Source of the DNA: an uncultured Eubacteriales bacterium | GTDB taxonomy: Bacteria; Bacillota; Clostridia; Oscillospirales; UBA644 | Length of the DNA stretch: 64,000 nt | Assembly: GCA_900547165.1 (NCBI GenBank) | Contig: URFZ01000008.1 | Coordinates: forward strand, 1-64,000 | Direction of reading: 5' to 3' | Part shown: positions 10,101 to 18,964 of the stretch, in pieces | Numbering within the stretch: position 1 is the stretch's first letter | Layout of the letters: each line of letters opens with the position of its first letter | Program-made: the position numbers and the translations under genes | The notes under the pieces: model-generated | Databases searched by the model: none | What the model was told of the DNA's origin: nothing | What the model saw: only the letters and a program-made list of their open reading frames with translations

Positions 10101-10466
10101 TTTTAAGTTGTCGCAGTCCATTCACGGTTTGTGACTCTGCGTTTCGAAAACCGTCGCTTTGCGCGAAAAGGCTCGACCACAATATATAGTGTTCGAAAAA
10201 TTTCGTACCGACTGCGGACGGAAAAATTTTTCGGAATTATACTGTATTCGGTTTTGAGAAAAAAAATGATTTTTCGGGCGGACAAGCGGAAAAATTCGTT
10301 AAATATTACCCGAAAAAGTTTTTTGCGTTTTTCACCGACTTTGTTGATAACTCTGTTGAAAAGGTGGAAAACTCGCTTAAAAACAGAACTTTTTTCGTGT
10401 TGACCGAAAAAATACGACAGAAAAAAAATTTTTTTGACATATTGACACAAGATATCGGAGTTTGGC
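10101..10466 (+). other. AT-rich intergenic region with DnaA-box-like repeats
   Basis: There is no gene in these 366 bp. Three 9-mers resembling DnaA boxes lie in tandem: TGTTGATAA (10342-10350, one mismatch to TGTGGATAA), TGTTGAAAA (10354-10362) and GGTGGAAAA (10363-10371). A strongly AT-rich tract follows (10411-10442). TTGACA (10434-10439) has no matching -10 at normal spacing before murE, so the promoter of murE remains unclear. Confidence 0.4.
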
Positions 10467-11930
10467 ATGGAACTGAAAAAAATTCTCGACGCGCTTTCCG
10501 AAAACGGGCTTTTGCGCGGCGAATATGAAAAATTCGGAAATATCGGGGTTTTGTCCGTAGGTTGCGATTCACGCAAGGTGACAAAAGGACAACTCTTCTT
10601 TATCAAGGGCGCGGGTTTTCGCGAAGAATTTCTTGTTTCCGCGCTCGAAAAAGGCTGTTGCGCCGTTATCGGAGAAGAAGAAAGAACTCTTTCCGTTCCG
10701 TATATCCGCGTCAGCGATGTCCGTGCCTCCATGCCCGTTTGTGCAAACGTCTTTTACGATCATCCCGCATCAAAATTTCCGCTTGTCGGAATAACCGGCA
10801 CAAAGGGAAAAACAACGTGCGCGTATATGCTCCGTAACATATTTGAAGAGGCATTCGGCAACAAAGTAGGAATGATCTCCACCGTCGAGGCAACGTCCTG
10901 CGGGCGCAACATACCCAAAAGCGGCACGACGCCCGAAGCGCTTGAACTTTACTCAATACTGAATGAATTTGTTCATGACGGCGTAAAAGCGGCTTGTATG
11001 GAAGTTTCATCGCAGGGGCTGGCATATAACAGAGTGGACGGCATAGATTTTTTTGTCGGCGCGTTTTTGAACCTCGGGGAAGACCACATAAGCCCGACCG
11101 AACACCACAGTTTTGAAGAATACAAGTCGGCAAAAATGCGGTTGATGACGCTGTGTCGGCACGGGGTGGTCAATATCGACGATGCGGCGGCGCCCGATTT
11201 TCTGAACGCCGCGACCTGCGAAACGATGACTACGATAGGCATTGACAGCGAATGCGATCTCCGTGCTTGCGACGTGACGCAGACAAAAACGGGAATAGAT
11301 TTCACCGTTCGCGGAAAATTTTTTGACGGCGAAAGATTTTCGCTTCGCATTCCGGGCAAATTCAATGTTTACGACGCGCTTGTCGCAATTGCTTCCGCGG
11401 CTCTTTGCGGCATTTGCGCGGAAAGCGTTCGGAAAGGTCTTGCCGAAACAAAAATACCCGGAAGAATGGAGATTGTCGAGAAAAAAGGGATAACGGTCAT
11501 CGTCGATTACGCCCACAATGAACTCAGTTTTGAATCTGTTTTCGACCATATAGAAAAATTTTATCCGAAGTCAAAGGTCATCTGTCTTTTCGGCTGTCAG
11601 GGCAACAAAGCGCTTGACCGCAGAACGCAGCTTCCGCAGGTGGTCGGACATCACGCGGATTTTGCGGTAATAACGACGGACGACCCCGAAAACGAAGATC
11701 CGAAAAACATTCTTGACGAGGTCGGCGCGGAAATGGAGAAAACGCCCGTTCCGTTTGTCAAGATAGAAGATAGGGAAAAAGCGGTCGAATTTGCGATTGA
11801 GACCGCACAGAACGGCGACGTTGTGTTCCTTTCGGGCAAAGGCCCCGAAACCACGCAAAAAGTTCACGGAAAGACCGTTCCCTACAAAGGCGATATGACC
11901 TCGGCGCTGACGGCGCTCGAAAAGAAATAA
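10467..11930 (+). CDS. murE: UDP-N-acetylmuramyl-tripeptide synthetase (MurE-like)
   Basis: This Mur ligase adds the third amino acid to UDP-MurNAc-L-Ala-D-Glu in cytoplasmic peptidoglycan synthesis. The 487-residue protein has the three domains: an N-terminal UDP-sugar domain, the central ATPase with GTKGKTT (111-117) and MEVSSQGL, and the C-terminal domain. The meso-diaminopimelate signature DNPR is replaced by DDPE (405-408), and the segment normally near GCGGDRD reads GCQGNKALDRR. Loss of the DNPR arginine argues against a standard meso-DAP enzyme and would fit L-lysine or another diamino acid. GATATCGGAG precedes the ATG. murT-gatD, which amidate lipid II, lie 47 kb away in this window. 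Confidence 0.88.
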   Translation: MELKKILDALSENGLLRGEYEKFGNIGVLSVGCDSRKVTKGQLFFIKGAGFREEFLVSALEKGCCAVIGEEERTLSVPYIRVSDVRASMPVCANVFYDHPASKFPLVGITGTKGKTTCAYMLRNIFEEAFGNKVGMISTVEATSCGRNIPKSGTTPEALELYSILNEFVHDGVKAACMEVSSQGLAYNRVDGIDFFVGAFLNLGEDHISPTEHHSFEEYKSAKMRLMTLCRHGVVNIDDAAAPDFLNAATCETMTTIGIDSECDLRACDVTQTKTGIDFTVRGKFFDGERFSLRIPGKFNVYDALVAIASAALCGICAESVRKGLAETKIPGRMEIVEKKGITVIVDYAHNELSFESVFDHIEKFYPKSKVICLFGCQGNKALDRRTQLPQVVGHHADFAVITTDDPENEDPKNILDEVGAEMEKTPVPFVKIEDREKAVEFAIETAQNGDVVFLSGKGPETTQKVHGKTVPYKGDMTSALTALEKK

Positions 11931-11986
11931 ATCTTGTACACACGAAGAAAAGCATATATGTAAAAGAGTTTAAGGAGTAAAACAAA

Positions 11987-13195
11987 ATGAAGTATTCAGT
12001 TATTCTGACCGACGGAGCGGCGGATTATCCCGTTCCCGAACTGGACGGAAAAACGCCGTTTGAGGTCGCGAAAAAGCCCTGTATCGACGCGCTTGCGAAA
12101 AAAAGCGAACTCGGTATGCTGCACGTCACTCCCGACGGCTGCAAGGGCGGTTCGGAGATAGGAAATCTTTGCGTTATGGGCTATGACCCGCGCGTTTACC
12201 TTACGGGGCGTTCGCCGCTTGAAGCAAGAAGTCTCGGCATAGAAATGAGCGAAACGGATCTTGCTCTCCGCTGCAATCTCGTGACGCTTTCCGCCGACGA
12301 ACCGTATGAGCAAAAGACGATGGTTGACAACACTGCGTCCGAAATATCGACCGAGGACGCAAAGGCGCTGATGGACGATGTGCAGAAAGAGTTCGGCTCG
12401 GAACTGATGACCTTTTATGCGGGTATCAGTTACAAGCACTGCCTTATCATGCACAACGCCACGGACAAAATGTCGTTCACCCCGCCGCACAACATAATAG
12501 GAAAAAGCATTTCCGAATATCTGCCGAAAGGCGATTACTGCGACCTTTTGCTCGATATTCAGAAACGCTCTTTCGACTTTTTGACAAAACACCCGATAAA
12601 CGCTGCTCGTGTCGCAAAGGGGCTTAACCCCGCAAATTCGCTTTGGCTCTGGGGACAGGGCAGACGCATGAGCCTGCCGTCTTTTGAAAGCGTGCACGGC
12701 ATAAGCGGCGCGGCGGTCACGGCGGTAGACCTTATAAAAGGTATCGCGCTTTGCGCTGATATGTCCCTTGTCGATGTTGACGGCGCGACGGGCAATCTCC
12801 ATTCCAACTTTGACGGTAAGGCGCAGACGTCGATAGAATGGTTCAAAAAAGGCGTTGATCTTGTTTACACGCACCTTGAAGCCCCCGACGAGTGCGGACA
12901 TCAGGGCGACGTTGCGGGAAAAATCCGCTCTATCGAGATAATAGATGAAAAAATAGTCAAACCGATATACGAATATCTTGTTTCGACGGGCGAGGATTTT
13001 CGCATTCTGATAACCCCCGACCACCCGACGCCGCTTACGACGCGCGGTCACGCCTCCGACGATGTTCCGTATATGATATACCGTTCCGACCGCGAGGTTG
13101 ACGGCACGGCACCGTTCTGCGAGCGTGTTTGCGCAACGACGGGCAACTTCATCGACGAGGGCTTTCATGCGATAAGTCGAATGATGAAAGACTGA
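11987..13195 (+). CDS. apgM: Cofactor-independent phosphoglycerate mutase, archaeal type
   Basis: This enzyme interconverts 3- and 2-phosphoglycerate without 2,3-bisphosphoglycerate and belongs to the alkaline-phosphatase-like metalloenzyme superfamily. The 402-residue protein has the metal-binding starts LTDGAADYP and KGGSEIGNLCVMGYDP, plus EAPDECGHQGD and the C-terminal metal site ITPDHPTP. The length fits the archaeal-type (apgM) branch of about 400 residues rather than the 510-residue GpmI. AAGGAG precedes the ATG. It ends the plus-strand run at a bidirectional terminator. Confidence 0.93.
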   Translation: MKYSVILTDGAADYPVPELDGKTPFEVAKKPCIDALAKKSELGMLHVTPDGCKGGSEIGNLCVMGYDPRVYLTGRSPLEARSLGIEMSETDLALRCNLVTLSADEPYEQKTMVDNTASEISTEDAKALMDDVQKEFGSELMTFYAGISYKHCLIMHNATDKMSFTPPHNIIGKSISEYLPKGDYCDLLLDIQKRSFDFLTKHPINAARVAKGLNPANSLWLWGQGRRMSLPSFESVHGISGAAVTAVDLIKGIALCADMSLVDVDGATGNLHSNFDGKAQTSIEWFKKGVDLVYTHLEAPDECGHQGDVAGKIRSIEIIDEKIVKPIYEYLVSTGEDFRILITPDHPTPLTTRGHASDDVPYMIYRSDREVDGTAPFCERVCATTGNFIDEGFHAISRMMKD

Positions 13196-13216
13196 TTAAA
13201 TATCGTTTATACGCTT

Positions 13217-13250
13217 AAAAGGCTGTCCGCAAACTGCGGACAGCCTTTTT
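13217..13250. terminator. Bidirectional terminator between apgM and araC
   Basis: GGCTGTCCGCA pairs with TGCGGACAGCC over an AAC loop, with AAAA before and TTTTT after. It can serve both converging genes. Confidence 0.9.
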
Positions 13251-13281
13251 CTGTGTATTGAGGAAATTTTTTCTTCCCGTT

Positions 13282-14130
13282 TTAATGTTTTCTTCTTCTG
13301 TATTCGCCGGGCAACATTCCCGTCTCTTTTTTGAATGCGTTGTGAAAGCCCGTATACGTTGAATATCCGACGGCGTAAGCAACTTCTTCCACAGACGGCA
13401 TCGGTTTTTGCGAAAGCAGGCGTTTTGCTTCGTCAATGCGGAGTTCTGTCAGGTATTTATAAAACGTCGTTCCGTAATTTTTCTCAAAAATGCGGTTCAA
13501 CTGTCGGGCGGAAACGCCCGCTTTTTCCGCAAGCGTTTCAAGCGAAATATCCGTTTGGAAGTTCTCCCGTAAATAGCGTTCGACAAATATCAGGCGCGTC
13601 TGCGGCGTTCTTGTTCTTCCCGCAAGCGTTTTTTCGCCGTCATCGGAAATACGGACGGTCAGCGCGGCAAGAAAATCGTAAAGTTCGAATATGGTCTCCG
13701 TCGCAACGGCTTTTAGCCGCGTGGCATATCCTTTTTCTTTTGCCCCGGACACGCAAAGACCTTTTTTAATGAGTTTGGCAAGGTCTTCCGCTCTTTCGAG
13801 ACAAACCGGCTCTATCGCGTCGAAAAACTCCGAAAACATCGGAAAAAGATTTTCTTCCTCTTCCTGTTCGCCTTTTTCCGCGATAACGGAAAACACGGCG
13901 GCGTTTCCGTTCACTGTTTTCGCTTCCGCGTTTTTCGATAAAACAAGAACTCCGTTTTCCGAAACGGTAAACGCCTTTCCGTCAGCCGAAACGCAGACTT
14001 CGTTCTCTGCGGCGCAGATAATGCTTACCGCGCCTGTTTCCGACGGAAGCGCATCGGAAAAAACGGCGGAAAACTTAATGCCCGCCGTTTCGAATGTGAA
14101 ATTTCCGTTTTGTAAAATGCTGTTTTTCAT
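13282..14130 (-). CDS. AraC-family transcriptional regulator
   Basis: The 282-residue protein has an unassigned N-terminal sensor half and a C-terminal AraC/XylS DNA-binding domain (about residues 180-282). The first helix-turn-helix is in ISLETLAEKAGVSARQLNRIF and the second in SVEEVAYAVGYSTYTGF, ending with the typical FKKETGMLPGEYRR. Its ATG begins only two bases after the ruvB stop with no strong Shine-Dalgarno, so it is probably coupled to the ruv operon. The effector and targets are unknown. The neighbourhood gives no clear catabolic partner. Confidence 0.85.
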   Translation of the reverse strand: MKNSILQNGNFTFETAGIKFSAVFSDALPSETGAVSIICAAENEVCVSADGKAFTVSENGVLVLSKNAEAKTVNGNAAVFSVIAEKGEQEEEENLFPMFSEFFDAIEPVCLERAEDLAKLIKKGLCVSGAKEKGYATRLKAVATETIFELYDFLAALTVRISDDGEKTLAGRTRTPQTRLIFVERYLRENFQTDISLETLAEKAGVSARQLNRIFEKNYGTTFYKYLTELRIDEAKRLLSQKPMPSVEEVAYAVGYSTYTGFHNAFKKETGMLPGEYRRRKH

Positions 14131-14132
14131 CT

Positions 14133-15143
14133 TTATTTTTGCGGATAATCAAATCCGAGATGTTTGTATGCGGCGGGAGTGACCACCCTGCCGCGCGGCG
14201 TTCTGTTGATGAACCCGAGCTGCATAAGATACGGTTCGTAAACGTCCTCTATTGTTATTGCCTCTTCGCCTATCATTGCGGCGAGCGTATCGAGCCCCAC
14301 GGGGCCGCCGCCGAACGAACGTATCATCGCTTCGAGCATATTTCTGTCCGTGTTGTCAAGCCCTATCTCGTCGATGTTGAGTTTGAGAAGCGCACTTTGC
14401 GCTATTTCTTTTGTTATCGTTCCGTCGCCCATTATCTGCGCAAAATCGCGTACTCTTTTTAACAGCCTGTTCGCTATTCGAGGCGTTCCGCGTGAGCGTG
14501 ACGCTATCTCCTCCGCGCCCTGCGGCTCAATTTTTATCCCGAGAATGTCCGCAGACCGCGTAACTATCTGCGCAAGTTCTTTTACCGTGTAAAGTTCAAG
14601 CCTGAAAAGTACGCCGAATCTGTCTCGGAACGGAGCGGTCAACTGTCCCGAACGTGTTGTTGCGCCTATCAGCGTAAATTTGGGCAGATCGAAGCGTATC
14701 GAGCGTGCGGACGGACCTTTGCCGATGATTATATCGAACTCGAAATCTTCCATTGCGGGGTAGAGGACTTCCTCCACCGTTCTCGAAAGTCTGTGTATCT
14801 CATCGATAAAAAGAATGTCGCCCTCCTGCAAATTTGTCAGCAGAGCCACTATGTCGCCCGTTTTTTCAAGCGCGGGCCCCGACGTTATTCTTATCGAAAC
14901 GCCCATTTCGGCGGCGATGATATTTGCAAGCGTCGTTTTTCCGAGTCCCGGAGGTCCGTAGAGCAAAACATGGTCGAGCGCGTCTCCGCGCTGCTTTGCA
15001 GCCTCGATATAGACTTTCAGAAGTTCTTTTACATTTTCCTGTCCGACATATTCGTCAAGTCTGTGGGGACGGAGCGAACGCTCCGTTTCGTCTTCCGCAG
15101 ATAGGGTGCGTGCGGACAAAAGTCTTTCGTCAAAATCTTCCAT
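14133..15143 (-). CDS. ruvB: Holliday junction branch migration helicase RuvB
   Basis: RuvB is the AAA+ motor that drives branch migration at Holliday junctions held by RuvA. The 336-residue protein has Walker [12 protein letters not shown], Walker [12 protein letters not shown], the sensor GATTRSG and the C-terminal winged helix ending near [13 protein letters not shown]. The N-terminal [11 protein letters not shown] is family-typical. It follows ruvA by 12 bp in a rex-smpB-ruvC-ruvA-ruvB-araC operon. Confidence 0.97.
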   Translation of the reverse strand: MEDFDERLLSARTLSAEDETERSLRPHRLDEYVGQENVKELLKVYIEAAKQRGDALDHVLLYGPPGLGKTTLANIIAAEMGVSIRITSGPALEKTGDIVALLTNLQEGDILFIDEIHRLSRTVEEVLYPAMEDFEFDIIIGKGPSARSIRFDLPKFTLIGATTRSGQLTAPFRDRFGVLFRLELYTVKELAQIVTRSADILGIKIEPQGAEEIASRSRGTPRIANRLLKRVRDFAQIMGDGTITKEIAQSALLKLNIDEIGLDNTDRNMLEAMIRSFGGGPVGLDTLAAMIGEEAITIEDVYEPYLMQLGFINRTPRGRVVTPAAYKHLGFDYPQK

Positions 15144-15155
15144 ACGGTTTTATCC

Positions 15156-15755
15156 TTAAATTCTGCTGAGCAGGCGCAAAGCCTGTTTTACCAAGTCGTT
15201 TACGTTTTCCGCGGGGCATTTCGCAACCGCGTTTCTTGCGTCGTTTTTCGTATATCCGAGCGCGGCGAGCACTTCCACCGCTTCCGCTTTCGCGTCGCTC
15301 ATCTCTCCCGCCGTTTCCTGCGAGAATATTCCCGCTCCCGTGTCGGGCAGGTCGGAATGCGCTATCTTGTCACGCAAATCGAGGATTATTCTCTGCGCCG
15401 TTTTCGCACCTATGCTCTTGACTTTCGAAAGCCGTTTTGCGTCCTGTGTCGCAAGTACCGCGGACAGTTCCGACGGTGTCATGTCGGAAAGTATCGCTAT
15501 CGCCGCTTTCGGACCGACCCCGTTGACGCCGAGAAGCATTTCAAAAAATGTTTTTTCCGTTTCGTCCGCAAAGCCGTAAAGTTCCATTGCGTCTTCGCGA
15601 ACGCTCAGATATGTGAACAGTTTTGCGCGGCTTTTTCCGCTTATCTGCTTGTAAGTGTTGAGTGTTATCGCGCATTTGTAACCGACCCCGCCGCAGTCTA
15701 TGACCGCGGTCTTCAAGTCGAGATACCCTATTTCCCCGTTGAGATAATAATACAT
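15156..15755 (-). CDS. ruvA: Holliday junction branch migration complex subunit RuvA
   Basis: RuvA binds the four-way junction and loads RuvB. The 199-residue protein has the N-terminal OB-fold (MYYYLNGEIGYL...), tandem helix-hairpin-helix motifs in the middle (LLGVNGVGPKAAIAIL and LSKVKSIGAKTAQRII), and a C-terminal domain III (about residues 150-199) for RuvB contact, with LAALGYTKNDARNAV. The length is normal. It begins 3 bp after the ruvC stop. Confidence 0.96.
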   Translation of the reverse strand: MYYYLNGEIGYLDLKTAVIDCGGVGYKCAITLNTYKQISGKSRAKLFTYLSVREDAMELYGFADETEKTFFEMLLGVNGVGPKAAIAILSDMTPSELSAVLATQDAKRLSKVKSIGAKTAQRIILDLRDKIAHSDLPDTGAGIFSQETAGEMSDAKAEAVEVLAALGYTKNDARNAVAKCPAENVNDLVKQALRLLSRI

Positions 15756-15758
15756 TTT

Positions 15759-16253
15759 TTATACCCTGATTTTCAGATTTCGCATATTCATGCTGTTGCC
15801 GTGGCATATCGCTATTGCCAACGCGTCCGCCGCGTCATCGGGTCTCGGCAGTTTCGGCAGATTGAGCAGTCTTTGCGTCATCAGCATGACCTGCATCTTC
15901 TCCGCGCGTCCGTAGCCCACGACAGCCTGCTTGACCTGCAACGGCGTATATTCAAAACATTCAAGCCCTTTTTTCCGTGCCGCCAAAAGCAAAACGCCGC
16001 GCCCTTGCGCGACCTTTATCGCCGTTGTCGTGTTCGTGTTGAAAAACAGTTCCTCAAAAGCGACCGTTTCGGGCTTGTAGTACTCGACGAGTTTGCTCAT
16101 GTCGTCAAAAAGTTGTTCGAGCCTGTCCTCAAACGGCGTTTTTGCGGGGGTCTGTATCGCGCCGTAATCAACGCAGGTGAATTTGCCGTTTACATAGTCC
16201 ACAACGCCGAACCCGACGGTTGCGTAACCGGGGTCTATGCCCAAAATTCTCAT
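15759..16253 (-). CDS. ruvC: Crossover junction endodeoxyribonuclease RuvC
   Basis: RuvC resolves Holliday junctions by paired nicking. The 164-residue protein has the RNase H-like acidic tetrad: Asp7 in LGIDPGYATVG, Glu in VAFEELFFNTNTTTA, and the two C-terminal aspartates in RPDDAADALAIAICHGN. Length and start (MRILGIDPG) are standard. It begins 4 bp after the smpB stop. Confidence 0.97.
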   Translation of the reverse strand: MRILGIDPGYATVGFGVVDYVNGKFTCVDYGAIQTPAKTPFEDRLEQLFDDMSKLVEYYKPETVAFEELFFNTNTTTAIKVAQGRGVLLLAARKKGLECFEYTPLQVKQAVVGYGRAEKMQVMLMTQRLLNLPKLPRPDDAADALAIAICHGNSMNMRNLKIRV

Positions 16254-16257
16254 TCCG

Positions 16258-16728
16258 TCAGCGCTGCTCCTTTGTGAACTCTCTGCGTATGCGTCTTTCG
16301 CTGTCCGCTTTTGCCGCGGAATCGCGCTTGTCGTAAAGTTTTTTACCCTTGCAAAGCCCTATTTCGAGTTTGATGACGGGACCTTTCAGGTAAAGCGAAA
16401 GCGGCACGAGCGTCTGTCCGTCGAGTTTGACCGCTTCAAAAAGTTTCAGTATTTCTTTTTTGTGCATCAGCAACCGACGCTGACGCAGCGGGTCTTTGTT
16501 GAAGATGTTGCCTTTTTCGTAGGGGCTGATGTGAAGCCCGTTGACCCATATCTGTTTGCCGTCCGTGGTGCAGTAACTGTCTTTCAGGTTAGCCTGACCG
16601 AGACGCAGACTTTTAACTTCCGTTCCGAAAAGTTCTATTCCCGCTTCGTACTTGTCAAGCACAAAATAATCGTGATACGCTTTTCTGTTTTGCGCAAGTT
16701 GTTTTATTGCTTTTTTGTCTTTATTCAT
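16258..16728 (-). CDS. smpB: SsrA-binding protein SmpB
   Basis: SmpB binds tmRNA and delivers it to stalled ribosomes for trans-translation. The 156-residue protein has the OB-fold core with ELFGTEVKSLRLGQANLKDSY, HISPYEKGN, and the basic C-terminal tail that mimics the codon-anticodon region (KGKKLYDKRDSAAKADSERRIRR, split here across helices). Its first codons overlap the rex stop by 8 bp. No ssrA gene is visible in the window. Confidence 0.97.
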   Translation of the reverse strand: MNKDKKAIKQLAQNRKAYHDYFVLDKYEAGIELFGTEVKSLRLGQANLKDSYCTTDGKQIWVNGLHISPYEKGNIFNKDPLRQRRLLMHKKEILKLFEAVKLDGQTLVPLSLYLKGPVIKLEIGLCKGKKLYDKRDSAAKADSERRIRREFTKEQR

Positions 16729-17362
16729 CGGTTTCTCCGTCTTCGTTCACGAGATTGTAGCAAAGGTGCATCAGCGAGTCCCCGAGGTGGACGTTTTCCA
16801 CCTGTGCGCCGGGAACGTCGAGCTCGACGTTCGAAAAGTTCCAGAACCCGCGCACGCCCAATCCGTAAAGTTTATGCGCCGTTCCGACCACCGCATCGCG
16901 CGGAACGGTCAGTATTGCTATGTCGGGCTTGTTCTTTTTGCAAAACTCCTCGATTTTTTCTGCGGGAAGAATCTCGTTGCCCCGTATGGTCTTTCCTATC
17001 TTTTCCCTGTCGGTATCGAACAGTCCGATAAGGTAAACGCCGCGACGGTCGAATTTCATGTTGTTTGCAAGCGCAAGCCCCATGTTGCCGAGACCGATGA
17101 TTATCGCCTTTGTGTGTCTGTCCGCTCCGAGCAGATGTTTTATTTCCGAAAGCAGATTTTCTATGTTGTAACCGTAACCCTGCTGACCGAACCCGCCGAA
17201 GCAGTTCAAGTCCTGCCTTATCTGCGACGCGGTAATATTCATCTTTTCGCTGAGTTCTTTCGAAGATATCCTCGTAACGCCGGAAAGACTGAGTTCGTTA
17301 AGGTATCGGAAGTATCTCGGAAGCCGTTTGATGACCGACGGCGAAACGTTTCTGTTCTTCAT
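16721..17362 (-). CDS. rex: Redox-sensing transcriptional repressor Rex
   Basis: Rex represses fermentative and respiratory genes and leaves DNA when NADH rises. The 213-residue protein has an N-terminal winged helix (about 1-75; VIKRLPRYFRYL, SSKELSEKMNITASQIRQDL) and a C-terminal Rossmann domain with IIGLGNMGLALA. The usual GAGNLG is GLGNMG here. AGGAGAG lies about 5 bp before the ATG. A perfect TTGACA-17-TATAAT promoter and a Rex-operator-like dyad lie directly upstream, suggesting autorepression. As first gene of the smpB-ruvCAB-araC operon it could tie that operon to redox state. Confidence 0.95.
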   Translation of the reverse strand: MKNRNVSPSVIKRLPRYFRYLNELSLSGVTRISSKELSEKMNITASQIRQDLNCFGGFGQQGYGYNIENLLSEIKHLLGADRHTKAIIIGLGNMGLALANNMKFDRRGVYLIGLFDTDREKIGKTIRGNEILPAEKIEEFCKKNKPDIAILTVPRDAVVGTAHKLYGLGVRGFWNFSNVELDVPGAQVENVHLGDSLMHLCYNLVNEDGETDE

Positions 17363-17375
17363 TTTTCTCTCCTGT

Positions 17376-17397
17376 TCCGACGAAATATTTTCGCAAC
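17376..17397 (-). promoter_or_regulatory. Candidate Rex operator
   Basis: The minus strand reads TTGCGAAAATATTTCGTCGG, with CGAAA/TTTCG arms around a 3-bp centre. It resembles the Rex consensus TTGTGA-N6-TCACAA in its left half and spacing, but the right half is degenerate. It lies just downstream of the rex -10, a position suited to repression. Confidence 0.45.
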
Positions 17398-17411
17398 GTG
17401 ATATTATTTTT

Positions 17412-17440
17412 ATTATATATTATTTTATTCAAAATGTCAA
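17412..17440 (-). promoter_or_regulatory. Sigma-A promoter of the rex operon
   Basis: On the minus strand TTGACA (17440-17435), a 17-bp spacer and TATAAT (17417-17412) form a perfect consensus promoter about 50 bp before rex. Confidence 0.85.
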
Positions 17441-17594
17441 GTGCGACGGGGAAAAGGATTTAGTTTTTGCGAAAAAAGCCTCCCTCCCGGATTCCGGACA
17501 CGGAGACGGCGCGGACAAACGCGGATTTTTTCGGAAAAAACCGCCGAAAGCGTGAAGTTTTTATATTATTCGAGTCTTTTCCGTTTTTTGAATG

Positions 17595-17623
17595 TTGATT
17601 TTGCCGCAAAAGTATGCTATTAT
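17595..17623 (+). promoter_or_regulatory. Promoter of the tandem sortase genes
   Basis: TTGATT (17595-17600), 17-bp spacer, TATTAT (17618-17623), about 70 bp before the first sortase start. The rest of 17441-17594 holds no recognisable element. Confidence 0.7.
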
Positions 17624-17691
17624 ATATCCGTGTAACGTTTGCTCATTATGCAGAACAGTTCGATTTAAGCTCTTTTCGGAGGTGACGGAAA

Positions 17692-18960
17692 ATGAAAAAA
17701 ACCGACGTTTTGTTCTCTTCCCGCAAATTCAGAACAGTTGTTTTTGCCTGCGGCGCGGCGTTTTTGGCTATTGCCGCCGTATTCCTTTTCCTGTTCTTCC
17801 GAGAGGGCGGGTTCGGCATTCTTTTTGCAAAAGCAAAAGATTTCAAAGTTGTTATGAGTGCGGACGAACACGTTTTTGACAAGATAGGAGAAAAGTTTGT
17901 TCTTTCCGCATCTCTTGACCCCGACGACGGCGTTGAAATCACGTTTTCTTCGTCGAACGAGGATATAGTCAACGTGACCGCCGACGGCACCGTTACGTCC
18001 TTAAAAGGCGGTGTGGCGGCTGTCAAGGCTTCCTGCGAGATAAAAGGCGAAGAAGTATTCGGCGTTTGTGTAGTCACCGTCAATGCCGCGCAGACCGCGG
18101 GCGGCAACAGCGGCACCACGGGCGGTGACAGCGGCTATGTTCCCGAAATTCCCGAAGCCGAGTTCGACAAGGACGGCTTTTTGAGCGGCGACAACTTTTT
18201 TGAATATTATCAGATGAATACGGACACCGTGGCGTGGCTTCATGTTCCCGGCACAAATATCAATCTGCCCGTCGCACAGGCGCCGATGTCCGACCCCGAA
18301 TACTACCTTTCGCACGGACTGAATCGTTATAAAAAATACAGCGGTTCCGCTTTTGTCGATTCTTCGTCCAAACTTTCGCGTTACGGCGGTTTTGTCGGCA
18401 TTTCCGAATTGAATACCGTGGTTTACGGTCACGCTCGCGGAGACGATATTTTTGACCAACTCGAAAAGAACTTGGTGCTCTCTTCATGGTTTGAAAACAA
18501 AGAAAACAGATACGTTTACGTCAACACGGCGACCGAACTGACAAAATGGGAGATATTTGCCGTATATTACACGGATTTTGCCGTTGACAGCAACAAAAAA
18601 GCCGTTACAAGGCTGAATTATATGCTGACGACCGAGGAATTGACCGAAAAGTACGGCGAAGATTACCTTGCCGCACAGGCGCTTGCGGGGAATCTTGAAA
18701 AACTGATGAAAAACGGCGCGGAAATGGCACAGACGGCAAACTCCTGGCGTGACAGAATGGACACGACAAGTTACCGTTACGGCGCGTTTTCCAAGTCTCT
18801 GGGTGCACGCGATTGGGGCGTAACCGTTACCGAAAACGACCGCATAATATCTCTTGTCACCTGTGCCGACAACGACACCGACGTGCGCTTCGTCGTTCAG
18901 GCAAAACTTGTGTCGTCCAAGGACAGAACGACGGGAAAAATAACGAATTACGGAGGTTGA
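17692..18960 (+). CDS. Class B sortase with an N-terminal Big_2-like domain
   Basis: Sortases are membrane transpeptidases that anchor surface proteins to the wall. The 422-residue protein has an N-terminal membrane anchor (about 14-37), an Ig-like Big_2 domain (about 48-130, with the typical ITFSSSNEDIVNV...GTVTSLKGG pattern), a Gly/Ser/Thr linker and a class B sortase domain (about 155-415). The catalytic triad is visible as His247 in VVYGHARGD, Cys391 in SLVTCADN and Arg399. A Big_2 module between membrane and catalytic domain is unusual. GGAGGTG precedes the ATG. A second sortase follows after 4 bp. No LPXTG or NPQTN substrate gene is adjacent. Confidence 0.9.
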   Translation: MKKTDVLFSSRKFRTVVFACGAAFLAIAAVFLFLFFREGGFGILFAKAKDFKVVMSADEHVFDKIGEKFVLSASLDPDDGVEITFSSSNEDIVNVTADGTVTSLKGGVAAVKASCEIKGEEVFGVCVVTVNAAQTAGGNSGTTGGDSGYVPEIPEAEFDKDGFLSGDNFFEYYQMNTDTVAWLHVPGTNINLPVAQAPMSDPEYYLSHGLNRYKKYSGSAFVDSSSKLSRYGGFVGISELNTVVYGHARGDDIFDQLEKNLVLSSWFENKENRYVYVNTATELTKWEIFAVYYTDFAVDSNKKAVTRLNYMLTTEELTEKYGEDYLAAQALAGNLEKLMKNGAEMAQTANSWRDRMDTTSYRYGAFSKSLGARDWGVTVTENDRIISLVTCADNDTDVRFVVQAKLVSSKDRTTGKITNYGG

Positions 18961-18964
18961 CGCT

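Noticed and set aside
10101..10466. Chromosomal origin oriC
   Set aside because: DnaA-like boxes are present but dnaA, dnaN and rpmH are absent and gene direction does not switch here; kept only as a DnaA-box-like cluster.
11996..13168. 390-codon minus-strand ORF opposite apgM
   Set aside because: It is an antisense shadow of a recognised enzyme gene; it is Arg-rich, with no motif or ribosome site.
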